In this document: piece after piece, positions 55,420 through 64,000 of the stretch | How positions within the stretch are numbered: the first letter of the stretch is position 1 | Layout of the letters: every line of letters begins with the position of its first letter | Source of the DNA: JBBQWZ01 sp038210135 | GTDB taxonomy: Bacteria; Acidobacteriota; Terriglobia; Bryobacterales; Bryobacteraceae | NCBI GenBank assembly: GCA_038210135.1 | Contig: JBBQWZ010000024.1 | Coordinates: 1-64,000, forward strand | DNA: 64,000 nt | Direction of reading: 5' to 3' | Program-made: the position numbers and the translations under genes | Notes under the pieces: model-generated | Told to the model about the DNA's origin: nothing | Seen by the model: only the letters and a program-made list of their open reading frames with translations | The model's database searches: none

Positions 55420-56193
55420 CTACGGATGCCCGATGAAATCCATGCGGCCACCGTCCACCGTCAGCACCTGCGCGGTGATGAAGCCGGATTGCTCCGACGC
55501 CAGAAACGAAACCGCGTGCGCGATGTCTTCGGGCTCGCCCAGGCGTCGCGTCATCGCGCGATCCGCCATGGTTTGGCGGACCTTCTCGAAATCGCCGCCG
55601 CCGAAGCTATCCTTCAACATATCGGTGACGACGAAGCCGGGCGCGACGGCATTCACGGTGATTCCGTGGGGGCCGAGTGTCCAGGCGAAACGGCGGGTCA
55701 GCGCGATGACGGCCGCCTTGGTGGCTGCGTAAAAGGTCGTTCCGACAGCCGTACTGCCGTGTCCGGCGATGGAAGAAATATTGATGATGCGGCCCCAACC
55801 CTTGGCTTTCATCGCCGGATACGCGGCGCGGGTACAGAAGACAGTGCCATCCACGTTCGTCTCCCGCATCGGACCCATGGTGGCGAAATCGAAATCTTCG
55901 AGGTCGCCGCGAGCCACCACGCCGGCATTGTTCACCAGGACATCCACGTCGCCAAACGCCTTCGAAGTTTGCTCGAACATCGCGTTGACCTGATCACGGC
56001 TCTTGACGTCCGCCTGGATCGCGATCGCAGCTCCGCCACTGGCTTCGATTTCCTTAACCAGCGAATCGGCGCCGTCTTTCGACTTCGCGTAGTTCACGAC
56101 GACCTTCATGCCGTCGTGCGCGAGACGGGCTGCAATGGCGCGTCCGATTCCGCGGGAGGCTCCGGTGACAAGAGCGATTCGTTGGGGGTTCAT
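55420..56193 (-). CDS. Short-chain dehydrogenase (FabG-like)
   Basis: A 257-residue SDR. The cofactor motif TGASRGIG is at residues 10-17; NNAG is at 88-91; catalytic Ser140/141, Tyr155 and Lys159 are in ISSIAGHG and FYAATK. Residues after the first beta strand (NYAKSKD) suit NADP. It resembles 3-oxoacyl-ACP reductases, but no fatty-acid genes are near, so the substrate is unknown. Confidence 0.9.
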   Translation of the reverse strand: MNPQRIALVTGASRGIGRAIAARLAHDGMKVVVNYAKSKDGADSLVKEIEASGGAAIAIQADVKSRDQVNAMFEQTSKAFGDVDVLVNNAGVVARGDLEDFDFATMGPMRETNVDGTVFCTRAAYPAMKAKGWGRIINISSIAGHGSTAVGTTFYAATKAAVIALTRRFAWTLGPHGITVNAVAPGFVVTDMLKDSFGGGDFEKVRQTMADRAMTRRLGEPEDIAHAVSFLASEQSGFITAQVLTVDGGRMDFIGHP

Positions 56194-56234
56194 CGAAAAC
56201 CAGTGTAGACGACGGAGGAACGTGCGAACGCCGG

Positions 56235-56564
56235 CTATGGTCCGGCGGGTTCCACCACGGCGGACATCGAGCCCTTGGAGCGCGGCATGCGCCAGTCGGC
56301 CCCGTGAGCATGAATTTGCGCCTGCGCGTATTCCGCCTGCGGCTGCTCGCAGGTGATTACGATCGTGCGGCCGCTGGTGTCCACCTCGACGGCGTGCTCG
56401 AAGGCACGTTGGGCGGAGCAGAAAAACAGGCGTTCCAACATCTCGACCACATAGTCATAGGAGTGGTCGTTGTCGTCGAGCAGCACGCAGTGGAACAGTG
56501 GCGCGTGCTGCTCGTCTTGAGAGGATTCGACGCCGGTATCGGGGGCTATTCCTGGTCTGCTCAT
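56235..56564 (-). CDS. clpS: ClpS, adaptor of the ClpAP/ClpCP protease
   Basis: A 109-residue N-degron adaptor that delivers N-end-rule substrates to Clp unfoldases. The core starts with HCVLLDDNDHSYDYVVEML; the Asp/Asn/His substrate-binding positions in LDDNDHSY are intact. A 22-residue acidic leader precedes it and a C-terminal tail ending AVVEPAGP follows. clpA is not adjacent. It stands alone between an SDR and an MBL hydrolase. Confidence 0.92.
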   Translation of the reverse strand: MSRPGIAPDTGVESSQDEQHAPLFHCVLLDDNDHSYDYVVEMLERLFFCSAQRAFEHAVEVDTSGRTIVITCEQPQAEYAQAQIHAHGADWRMPRSKGSMSAVVEPAGP

Positions 56565-56603
56565 ACCCTCTTCTGCCTCAACTTTACAGGTTCGGCGATG
56601 TGT

Positions 56604-57758
56604 TTAGGACTTCCGGTCGAGGGCCGTATTAATGTCCGCGATGCCGTTCCGCAGATTAACCGCAACCATATCGGCGCTTCGCATCGGCGGCGGCACTTGC
56701 GCGTAGCGGCTGTAGGATTCCCGAAGAAAGTCGCCGTAGCCGTCGCGGGAAAGTGATTTCAGCGTGTCCACGGTGATGCTGGCGCGCTGCTGTTCGACCG
56801 TCTGCTTCTTGCCGCGCGCGGAAAGCACGCGCTCCGTCAGTTCTTCAACGAAGGTTCCCTTTTGGTAGAGCCGCGCCTTCCCCTGCTGGACGCCGCCATG
56901 TCCGCCGGCAACCTGAGTGAAATCCAGCTCTGCGACTTTCAACAACGTTCGCGGCCACTCCGTCGGGTAACTATCGGTGAGGAACGGCAAAAAACCGTGG
57001 AGCAGATCGCCGGTCGCTACAACCTTCGTCCGCGGACTGAAGACCACGACGTCGCCCGCGGTGTGCCCGCGTCCCCTGAAAGCCAGGTACAGCTCGTGCG
57101 TTTTGTCATGCAGGATCAAGTCCTCGGAAAACGTGACGTTTGGCAATTCCGGCTTGACGTTCTGCATTTCCCGGATGAACTCGTTGGCCTGCGAGATTTC
57201 GTTCTGGTAGAACGCCTTCTCCTCCGCCGTTTTTGCCGAGCCGAGGGCGCTCTTGTAGCCATCGAGATTCTTCTTCGCTTCCTCCACCGAAGCTTGCAAG
57301 CGCTGTGGACCCAGCTCAGCGATCAGGCGGCGAGTCGGCTCGCTGGCGACCAAATCGGCTTGCGGAGCGATGCGCCGGTAGGCGCTGTTGCCTTGCGAAT
57401 GATCCCAGTGAAAGTGAGAATTAACAATGTGCCGTACCGGCTTGGTGCTGACCTCCGAACGAATCTGCGACACCAGCGAAACGGCGGCGGACGGCTTCGA
57501 GTGCGTGTCCACGATCAACAGTCCGTCGGACTGCTCGAAAATTACGGCGTTGCAATTGATAATCGTGCGCGGCTTGGCAATCGCGGAATAGACGCCCTCG
57601 CCGATTTTGGTGATGTCGAAAAGCTTTGGCAGGCCGGGCGCGGCTTGGCCCCGAGCCTGCGCGGCGCGGAGCACCGATTGCTCGAGTAACGAGGCGCCGG
57701 TCCAGCAAGCTCCGAGGGTGGCGCGAAGAAATCCGCGACGGACGATTGGCCGAGACAT
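56604..57758 (-). CDS. Exported metallo-beta-lactamase-fold hydrolase
   Basis: A 384-residue protein with a Tat-type signal (RRGFLRATLGA). The metal motif SHFHWDH (HxHxDH) is near residue 115, with later ligands in GRGHTAGDVVVF and ATGDLLHG. The fold hydrolyses thioesters, lactones or phosphodiesters depending on the branch; nothing here decides. A C-terminal helical extension (LTERVLSARGKKQ onwards) is present. It is divergent from the large permease. Confidence 0.88.
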   Translation of the reverse strand: MSRPIVRRGFLRATLGACWTGASLLEQSVLRAAQARGQAAPGLPKLFDITKIGEGVYSAIAKPRTIINCNAVIFEQSDGLLIVDTHSKPSAAVSLVSQIRSEVSTKPVRHIVNSHFHWDHSQGNSAYRRIAPQADLVASEPTRRLIAELGPQRLQASVEEAKKNLDGYKSALGSAKTAEEKAFYQNEISQANEFIREMQNVKPELPNVTFSEDLILHDKTHELYLAFRGRGHTAGDVVVFSPRTKVVATGDLLHGFLPFLTDSYPTEWPRTLLKVAELDFTQVAGGHGGVQQGKARLYQKGTFVEELTERVLSARGKKQTVEQQRASITVDTLKSLSRDGYGDFLRESYSRYAQVPPPMRSADMVAVNLRNGIADINTALDRKS

Positions 57759-57839
57759 TAGCGTGATGGTAAACCACTTTCCGGCGGCCTTGCAAAGGGC
57801 ATCGAAATATTCCCGCCTCTTTTGTTAACCAAACTCCGG

Positions 57840-60356
57840 ATGGCGAGTATTGGCTTCATGGGAACTCTGGGCCAGGACGTCCGATTCGCGCTGCGGACAT
57901 TCAAGAAGTCGCCGCTTTTCGTTGCGGTCGCCGTCGTTTCCCTGGCCTTGGGCATCGGGGCGAACACGGCGATTTTTTCGCTGATCGATCAAGTTCTTTT
58001 GCGGTTACTGCCGGTAAAGGATCCGGAACAGTTAGTGCTGTTGTGGGCCCGGGGCCAGCATTATGGCAGCAACAATGGCCGACAGCGGTTGTCGTATCCG
58101 ATGTACAAGGACATCAGCGCGCACAACGAAGTATTCAACGGAATGTTTTGTCGTTGGGATACCAATTTCAGTCTCAGCGCGGACGGTAAGAGCGAACGAG
58201 TCTCCGGAGAACTGGTTTCGGGGACGTATTTTCCGGTGCTTGGCGTCGGCGCAGCACTCGGTCGCGTGTTTGGTCCGGAAGACGATCAGGCGCCGGGCGG
58301 ACATCCTTACGCGGTGTTGAGTTACCGCTACTGGATGTCCCGGTTCGGTGGCCAGCGCGACGTAATCGGCAAGAAGATCATTGTCAACGGGTACCCTCTG
58401 ACCATTATCGGAGTCAGTCAGGCCGGCTTCGACGGTCTGGATCCGACGCACTCTCTGCAGATTCGCATTCCGATCATGATGAAGCCGCAGATGGACACAT
58501 TGGGCTTTTATACCCTCGAAGGACGCCGGGGCCGTTGGGTCAACGTTCTTGGACGAATGAAGCCAGGCGTGACGCAGGCGCAAGTAAAAGCCAGTTTGCA
58601 GCCATATTTTCATCAGATGCTCGAAATGGAGGTGACGGAGAAAGAATTCGCGCGCGCCGCGCCGGAATCAAAACTGGCTTTCCTGAAGATGTTCCTGGAC
58701 ATTCTGCCGGGCGGAACGGGTCAATCTGACCTGCGCCGTCAGTTTTCAACCGCACTGCTGGTGTTGATGGGCGTCGTCGGATTGGTTCTCTTAATTGCTT
58801 GTGCCAACGTTGCAAACCTTCTTTTGGCGCGCGCCACCGCGCGGCAAAAAGAAATCGCCGTGCGAATTGCGTTAGGGGCATCGCGCCGGCGAATCATCTC
58901 ACAATTGTTGGTTGAGAGCCTGATGTTGTCGATTGCCGGCGGCACGCTTGGAATCGTCCTGGCCATTGTGATGGATCGCGCTTTGATCAGTTTCCTGCCC
59001 ACTGAAACGAGCACGCTGAACATATCCACCTCGCCGGACTGGCGAATCTTGGGGTTCGCGTTGGCTGTCTCGATCGCCACCGGAGTCCTGTTCGGTTTGG
59101 TTCCCGCGCTGCAGGCCACGCGTCCAGATGTCGCGCCAACGTTGAAGGACCAAGCCGGCGCGGTGGTCGGCGGCGTGTCCGGTCGCCTACGAAAGATGCT
59201 GGTCGTCCTGCAGGTCACGTTATCGTTGCTGCTGTTGATTGGAGCTGGACTTTTCTTGCGCAGCCTGTCAAATCTGCGCGAGCTTGACCCCGGCTTCAAG
59301 ACGCAAAACCTGCTGACGTTCTCTGTAGACCCTCCCTCAAGCGGGTACAAAGGCGATCAAACCAAGGCATTTTACAAACGGCTTCAAGATGGCCTGCAGG
59401 CGTTGCCCGGAGTGGAGTCGGCATCGTTGGCCATCATGGCGGTACTCGAAGGGAACGAGTGGGACAGCACCGTAACGGTAGAGTCCTATGTGGCCAAGCC
59501 GGGCGAGTATGTCGGTCCGCATATGAATTTTGTGGCGCCGGATTACTTCAAGACGATGCAAATCCCTCTGCTCCTGGGCCGCGATTTTCGCGAATCGGAC
59601 GAAAAGGGCGCTCCGAAAGTCGCGATCATCAACGAACGGTTCGCGAAGGAATATTTCGGCGGGGTAGACGCGATCGGCAAGCGGCTCGGAATGGGCGGCG
59701 ATCCGGGTACGAAGATCGACATGACGGTAGTCGGCGTAGTGAAAGATTCCAAGTACGAAGGCATGCGCGAAGAGATGCCGCTCGAGTTGATCCTTCCTCA
59801 GCGCCAGACGTTCGACCTCGGAATGAATGCGTATGTGCGGACGGCTCGTGATCCGGGGGCGATGTTCGGCGCCATCCGAAAACTCGTCTCCGACATCGAC
59901 ACGAACCTGCCGGTCAGCGACATGAAGACGCTGGAGCATCAGCTCGACAATTCCTTGCTGACGGAGCGGCTGGTGGCCAGCTTGTCCGTGGCATTCGGCA
60001 TTTTGGCGACCTTGCTTGCCGCAATCGGGCTGTACGGCGTAATGGCGTATTCGGTGGCGCAGCGGACGCGCGAAATCGGCATCCGGATGGCATTGGGCGC
60101 GCCTTCGAGCAACGTGTTCTGGATGGTGATCAAAGAATCGCTGATGCTGCTTGGAATCGGCGTGGCGGCGGGACTCTTGCTGTCGTACGCAATGACGGGA
60201 TACGTGAAGTCGCAACTCTATGGTGTGACGCCGAACGATCCTTTAACGATTGTGCTGGCAACGTTAGGGATCGCAGCGGTGGCGATCGGGTCCGCGTACA
60301 TTCCAGCGAGGCGGGCGATACGAATCGATCCAATTCGGGCGTTGCGGTGGGAGTAG
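57840..60356 (+). CDS. Second large MacB/FtsX-type permease
   Basis: An 838-residue paralogue of the 21864 permease: TLGQDVRFALRTFKKSP precedes a first helix with VSLALGIGANTAIF, and two periplasmic/membrane halves follow (first membrane block near 320-460, last near 740-830). It lacks the charged N-terminal prefix of the first and has no PadR gene beside it. ATG 57840 is used; TTG 57822 and ATG 57858 are alternatives, none with a clear ribosome-binding site. Substrate and partner unknown. Confidence 0.9.
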   Translation: MASIGFMGTLGQDVRFALRTFKKSPLFVAVAVVSLALGIGANTAIFSLIDQVLLRLLPVKDPEQLVLLWARGQHYGSNNGRQRLSYPMYKDISAHNEVFNGMFCRWDTNFSLSADGKSERVSGELVSGTYFPVLGVGAALGRVFGPEDDQAPGGHPYAVLSYRYWMSRFGGQRDVIGKKIIVNGYPLTIIGVSQAGFDGLDPTHSLQIRIPIMMKPQMDTLGFYTLEGRRGRWVNVLGRMKPGVTQAQVKASLQPYFHQMLEMEVTEKEFARAAPESKLAFLKMFLDILPGGTGQSDLRRQFSTALLVLMGVVGLVLLIACANVANLLLARATARQKEIAVRIALGASRRRIISQLLVESLMLSIAGGTLGIVLAIVMDRALISFLPTETSTLNISTSPDWRILGFALAVSIATGVLFGLVPALQATRPDVAPTLKDQAGAVVGGVSGRLRKMLVVLQVTLSLLLLIGAGLFLRSLSNLRELDPGFKTQNLLTFSVDPPSSGYKGDQTKAFYKRLQDGLQALPGVESASLAIMAVLEGNEWDSTVTVESYVAKPGEYVGPHMNFVAPDYFKTMQIPLLLGRDFRESDEKGAPKVAIINERFAKEYFGGVDAIGKRLGMGGDPGTKIDMTVVGVVKDSKYEGMREEMPLELILPQRQTFDLGMNAYVRTARDPGAMFGAIRKLVSDIDTNLPVSDMKTLEHQLDNSLLTERLVASLSVAFGILATLLAAIGLYGVMAYSVAQRTREIGIRMALGAPSSNVFWMVIKESLMLLGIGVAAGLLLSYAMTGYVKSQLYGVTPNDPLTIVLATLGIAAVAIGSAYIPARRAIRIDPIRALRWE

Positions 60357-60371
60357 GCGTAGACTTTAGTT

Positions 60372-61370
60372 GTGAAACTATCAGAAGGAAAGCTCAAACA
60401 TCTCAAGGCACTTTCGAATTCCGCGGGCGTTATCGCCGCGGCGGCAATGGATCAGCGGGGCAGTCTGCAGAAGTCCATCGCGTCGGCAAAGGGCATCGAT
60501 CCGAAAGCAGTTACGCCGGAGATGATGAGCGAGTTCAAAACGTCGGTTGTCAAGGTTTTGACGCCGCATGCGAGCGCGATTCTGCTCGATCCTGAATTCG
60601 GTTTAGAGGCCGCCAAGGCGCGGGCTTCGAATGCGGGTCTACTGCTCGCCTACGAGGAATCGGGCTACGACAACACGCAGCCGGGCCGCCTGCCGGACCT
60701 GCTGCCGCACGTTTCGGCGAAGCGGATTGTCGATTGGGGCGCGGATGCGGTCAAGATCCTGATCTACTATTCGCCGTTCGACGAGACCAGCGTTAACGAC
60801 ATTAAGCACGCCTTCATCGAACGCATCGGCGCGGAATGCACAGCTTTCGACATTCCTTTCTTTCTTGAATTCATTGGCTACGACCCCAAGGGCGGCGACG
60901 AGAAGGGCCTGCAATACGCGAAGAAGAAGCCGGATGTCGTGATCGGCGCGATGCAGGAATTTTCAAAGCCGCAGTATGCGGTCGATGTGCTGAAGGTCGA
61001 AGTCCCGATCATCGCCGCGTTTGTCGAAGGCTCCAGGTTCCACAAGGGGCAGACGGCGTACACGCGCAAAGAGGCGCTGGACCTCTTCCGGAAAGCCGCC
61101 GACGTCGTTTCGAAGCCTTTCATTTACCTGTCAGCGGGCGTCAGCAATCCGGAGTTCATCGAAAATCTGGAGATGGCGGCGGAGGCAGGAACGGCGTATT
61201 CGGGTGTCCTCTGTGGTCGCGCGACCTGGAAAGACGGCATGGCAATCTACGCAAAGCAGGGTGTAGCGGCGCTCGAAGACTGGCTGTCAAACGAAGGCGT
61301 CGACAACATTAACCGCGTGAATGAGGCGATCAAACCGGCGACTCCGTGGGCGAAGCGTCTGGGGCTTTAA
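60372..61370 (+). CDS. lacD: Tagatose 1,6-bisphosphate aldolase (LacD-like)
   Basis: A 332-residue class I aldolase-like TIM barrel. AAAAMDQRGSL at the N-terminus and ADAVKILIYY near residue 125 (Schiff-base lysine in the VKIL segment) are LacD-like, and VPIIAAFVEG and SAGVSNPEF complete the barrel. LacD splits tagatose 1,6-bisphosphate to dihydroxyacetone phosphate and glyceraldehyde 3-phosphate. No tagatose genes surround it, so its sugar may differ. Start at GTG 60372; the Uma2 gene follows after 15 bases. Confidence 0.88.
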   Translation: MKLSEGKLKHLKALSNSAGVIAAAAMDQRGSLQKSIASAKGIDPKAVTPEMMSEFKTSVVKVLTPHASAILLDPEFGLEAAKARASNAGLLLAYEESGYDNTQPGRLPDLLPHVSAKRIVDWGADAVKILIYYSPFDETSVNDIKHAFIERIGAECTAFDIPFFLEFIGYDPKGGDEKGLQYAKKKPDVVIGAMQEFSKPQYAVDVLKVEVPIIAAFVEGSRFHKGQTAYTRKEALDLFRKAADVVSKPFIYLSAGVSNPEFIENLEMAAEAGTAYSGVLCGRATWKDGMAIYAKQGVAALEDWLSNEGVDNINRVNEAIKPATPWAKRLGL

Positions 61371-61385
61371 AGGAAGTCCACTGCG

Positions 61386-61901
61386 ATGGCGAGCAAGACG
61401 CTGATGTCGGTTGAAGAGTATCTGCGAACGACGTTCGACGATGGCGATTGCGAATACGTCGATGGTGAGATCGTGGAGCGCAACGTGGGCAAATACTCTC
61501 ATAGCTGGATTCAAAAGCGTCTGCTCGCTGTTCTAGCGCCTCTCGAAGAGCGCCTCGGGATCGGGGCCTTCCAAGAACTTCGGTTCCGAGCTACTTCTTC
61601 GCGGTACCGCATTCCGGATATTGGCGTGTGGCGGAAAAACGACCTGGGAGCAGAGGTGCCGTCAACGCCGCCGCTCTTGGCCATTGAGATCCTGTCGACT
61701 GACGACCGGATGAGCCGGGTGGTTTTGAAGGTCCACGAATACTTGGCGGTGGGGGTTGCCTGCGTGTGGGTAATCGATCCGGAGGAAGCGAAGGCGATCA
61801 TTTATTCGCAAAAAGATCGCGAAGGAACGGTGAGCGAGCTGCTGGCGATGGAAAATCCGGACATCGTGATCCGGCTGGCGGACGTGCTTCCTCCGGCTTA
61901 G
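61386..61901 (+). CDS. Second Uma2-family endonuclease-like protein
   Basis: A 171-residue paralogue of the 47258 protein, with VEEYLRT, YVDGEIVERN, YRIPDIGVW and LAIEILSTDD in the same places. The catalytic PD-(D/E)XK residues (Asp in RIPDIGV; Glu in AIEI) are kept, so it may be active. It follows the LacD-like gene by 15 bases. Confidence 0.88.
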   Translation: MASKTLMSVEEYLRTTFDDGDCEYVDGEIVERNVGKYSHSWIQKRLLAVLAPLEERLGIGAFQELRFRATSSRYRIPDIGVWRKNDLGAEVPSTPPLLAIEILSTDDRMSRVVLKVHEYLAVGVACVWVIDPEEAKAIIYSQKDREGTVSELLAMENPDIVIRLADVLPPA

Positions 61902-61931
61902 CGCGACAGTCTTCTTTATCGAAGGGTCAAA

Positions 61932-62279
61932 TTGCGGAATTCGTCTTCTGAGTCCGCTCTATACAAGCTCAAGCTGATCCACACAATAATCTGGGCGTTC
62001 TTCGCCATTTGTATCGTGGCGATTCCTCTGGCGGCGTTTTACTCCCGATTCTCGATAGCCGCTGTTTTGAGCGGACTGGTTTGGATCGAGTGCGCTGTGC
62101 TGGCGACTAACAATTGGCGCTGTCCTCTTACGGACGTCGCCGGCGGGTACACCACGGAACGCTCGGACAATTTCGATATTTTTCTGCCACCGTGGCTGGC
62201 ACGATACAACAAGACGATTTTCGGAAGTCTATTTGTCGCCGCGGAAATATTCGCGTTGGCGCGGTGGGTAAATCCGTAA
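61932..62279 (+). CDS. Small membrane protein with CPLT motif
   Basis: A 115-residue protein with three predicted helices (about 12-32, 38-56, 92-110). The sequence RCPLTDVAGGYTTER and DNFDIFLPPWLARYNKTIFG are conserved in appearance and recall DUF2784-like small membrane proteins, but I cannot assign a family firmly. TTG 61932 has GAAGGG upstream at good distance. Function unknown. Confidence 0.65.
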   Translation: MRNSSSESALYKLKLIHTIIWAFFAICIVAIPLAAFYSRFSIAAVLSGLVWIECAVLATNNWRCPLTDVAGGYTTERSDNFDIFLPPWLARYNKTIFGSLFVAAEIFALARWVNP

Positions 62280-62294
62280 GCTCAGCCTTACAGT

Positions 62295-63545
62295 TCAGAC
62301 GGCGATCGCGACGGGCTCGCCTTCTTCTTCGAGCGCGGGCATCGGCCCATTCGGGATCTCGACACCTTCCCACTTCGCTACGACCGCGCTTGCCAGGCAA
62401 TTTCCCAAGACGTTGACGGACGTGCGCGCCATGTCCATCAATGTGTCTACACCGAGAATCACTAGTACGCCCTCTTGCGGCAGACCAAAAGTTGCCAGGG
62501 TTCCGGCCAGAATAACGAGCGAAGCGCGCGGCACCCCGGCAACGCCTTTGCTCGTCAGCATCAGTGTCAACATCATTACGATCTGCCGGCCGAGGGGCAT
62601 ATCGATTCCCGCGGCCTGTGCGACGAAAACCCCGGCGAGAGCCAGGTAGAGCGTCGTGCCGTCGAGGTTGAAGCTGTAGCCTGTCGGCAGGACAAAGCTG
62701 ACGATATGCTTTGGAACTCCGAAGCGCTCCATGTTCTTGAGTGCCAGTGGCAGAGCGGATTCGCTCGAAGCCGTCGCAAACGCAATCGACCACGGCTCCT
62801 TGGCTGCTTGAATGAAACGATGCAGAGGGAGCCGGCAGATCACGATGACCGCGCCGAGAATGAATACGACGAAAAAGACTTCCGCCGCATAGAGGGTCAG
62901 CACGAGTTTCCCGAGATATTGCAGAATTCCGAGTCCCTTGCTCCCGACGGTCGATGCCATGGCGCCGAAAACTCCGAGCGGCGCCAGATACATCACGTAC
63001 TTCGTGTAGCGGAACATGATCTCCGACAACGACTCGGCAAATTCGAGCATAGGTTTCGACTTCGAGCCGATGGCCGCCGCGGCGGTTCCGAAGAGGAACG
63101 CGAAAACCACGATCTGGAGTACTTCGCCTTTCGCCATTGCTTCGATAATGCTTGCCGGAAACGTATGCTCGAGGATGTGAGCGAAGCTGGTATCGGCCTT
63201 TTGCAAGGTTTCCGTGCCGGCCGGTTGATCGAGTTTTACGCCCACCCCGGGTTTCACGATATTGACGAACAGGAGCCCGACGACCAGCGCCAGCGTGGTT
63301 ACGATCTCAAAATAAAGAATCGCTTTTCCGCCAATGCGCCCCATCGTTTTTACGTTGCCGGTGGCGGCGATGCCGTGGACCAGGGTTCCGAACAGCAGCG
63401 GCGCGATGATCGATTTGATCATCCGCAGGAAGATGGTTGAGAGCAGACCCATTTCCTTGGCCGGTTCCGGAAAAAACACTCCAAAGAGCACTCCCGCGAA
63501 GAGTCCGATAAAGATCCACGACGTCAACGAAATTCGCTTCAGCAT
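62295..63545 (-). CDS. Dicarboxylate/amino acid:cation symporter (DAACS)
   Basis: A 416-residue secondary transporter of the GltP/DctA family. Eight helices and two re-entrant hairpins are suggested. The first hairpin motif reads ASSESALP (canonical SSS-type), then the NLDGTTLY segment of helix 7 and DMARTSVNVLGN of helix 8, where the arginine binds acidic substrates. It should import dicarboxylates or glutamate/aspartate with cations. ATG 63545 is chosen; TTG 63551 is possible and has better spacing to GGGGAG. It lies directly downstream of nadK. Confidence 0.9.
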   Translation of the reverse strand: MLKRISLTSWIFIGLFAGVLFGVFFPEPAKEMGLLSTIFLRMIKSIIAPLLFGTLVHGIAATGNVKTMGRIGGKAILYFEIVTTLALVVGLLFVNIVKPGVGVKLDQPAGTETLQKADTSFAHILEHTFPASIIEAMAKGEVLQIVVFAFLFGTAAAAIGSKSKPMLEFAESLSEIMFRYTKYVMYLAPLGVFGAMASTVGSKGLGILQYLGKLVLTLYAAEVFFVVFILGAVIVICRLPLHRFIQAAKEPWSIAFATASSESALPLALKNMERFGVPKHIVSFVLPTGYSFNLDGTTLYLALAGVFVAQAAGIDMPLGRQIVMMLTLMLTSKGVAGVPRASLVILAGTLATFGLPQEGVLVILGVDTLMDMARTSVNVLGNCLASAVVAKWEGVEIPNGPMPALEEEGEPVAIAV

Positions 63546-63552
63546 GCCCAAT

Positions 63553-64000
63553 TTAGCGCTCTCCCCATTTCAATTTCTCGCGTAAAACGTCAAAAAACAG
63601 CATTTTGGGCGGACGAATCAGATGGATGGCGTGCTTCGACTGGCGGCAGACCACGCGGTCGCCATTCATCAGCAACTCGCCGACCTGGCCATCGATCGTC
63701 AGATACGTCGAGCTGTCTTCGCCGCGATTTAGAATCTGAATCACGCTGGTATCCTGCACGATGACGGGCCGGTTGGTCAGCGTGTGCGGACAGATCGGCG
63801 TGATGCAAAGCGCGCCTACTTGCGGCAGCATGATGGGACCACCCGCGGCCAGCGAATACGCCGTCGAACCGGTCGGCGTCGAGATGATCAGCCCATCCGC
63901 CTTATAGACGCACACGAAATGATTGTCCACGTGCGCGACCAGGTCGATCATGCGGGCGATCTCGACTTTGCTGAGCACCGCATCGTTCAGCGCTTCGTAC
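63553..64000 (-). CDS. nadK: NAD kinase, C-terminal part (gene continues past the window)
   Basis: The last about 149 residues of a NAD kinase, which makes NADP from NAD and ATP. The segment ADGLIISTPTGSTAYSLAAGGPI and the later TIDGQVG are diagnostic. The N-terminal half, including the GGDG motif, lies beyond base 64000. The stop is 7 bases before the symporter start. Confidence 0.93.
   Translation of the reverse strand, partial: YEALNDAVLSKVEIARMIDLVAHVDNHFVCVYKADGLIISTPTGSTAYSLAAGGPIMLPQVGALCITPICPHTLTNRPVIVQDTSVIQILNRGEDSSTYLTIDGQVGELLMNGDRVVCRQSKHAIHLIRPPKMLFFDVLREKLKWGER

Overview
The window looks like a chromosomal segment of an Acidobacteriota genome, probably close to Solibacter/Bryobacter. 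Three things point there. First, two very large MacB/FtsX-type permeases of the acidobacterial orphan kind, one next to a PadR regulator. Second, a 1,342-residue TonB-dependent receptor with an N-terminal carboxypeptidase-regulatory-like domain. Third, a PEP-CTERM protein, Uma2 nucleases and arrays of short interspersed repeats, all in GC-rich DNA. This is inference from gene content; no rRNA gene is present to confirm it.

Layout. 0-11 kb: small housekeeping and accessory genes (ychF, a diguanylate cyclase, DUF1697, YdeI, a sialidase-like protein, larE), then an outer-membrane protein followed by a MntA/HepT-type toxin-antitoxin pair. That block is duplicated at 10.5-11.05 kb, where the copy has lost most of the outer-membrane gene and of hepT. 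11-20 kb: gyrA, a type II NADH dehydrogenase with DUF2277, and the TonB-dependent receptor, separated by two arrays of a 25-bp palindromic repeat. 20-26 kb: a gene-poor 1.2 kb stretch, padR plus a permease, a sister repeat array, a zinc-type quinone oxidoreductase and a Phd/VapC pair. 26-33 kb: recO-glyQ-glyS and ppdK. 33-37 kb: a three-gene surface-glycan operon containing an FkbM methyltransferase fused to a glycosyltransferase, plus a paralogous glycosyltransferase. 37-42.5 kb: a PEP-CTERM protein and a compact four-gene operon (MoxR ATPase, a large unrecognised protein, a small membrane protein, and a membrane-anchored degenerate JAMM protein). 42.7-52.9 kb: alaS, a YpdA-like reductase, a sugar isomerase, Uma2, DUF1326, a PQQ-type beta-propeller, a polytopic membrane protein, a TPR protein and a DinB-like protein. 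53-64 kb: a selenoprotein of the UGSC type overlapping an ABC exporter, an SDR, clpS, an MBL hydrolase, a second large permease, a LacD-type aldolase, another Uma2, a dicarboxylate symporter and the end of nadK.

Most notable points. (1) The gene at 53043-53588 is interrupted by one in-frame TGA inside an Ala-Asp-(TGA)-Gly-Ser-Cys motif. It continues in the same frame and has a hairpin with a GUU loop 19 nt after the TGA, so it reads as a genuine selenocysteine gene. The downstream ABC exporter starts inside its 3' end. (2) The MoxR/JAMM four-gene operon looks like an undescribed AAA-ATPase system. (3) Two interspersed repeat families share the same palindromic design with compensatory arm changes. 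(4) The toxin-antitoxin duplication shows parallel internal deletions.
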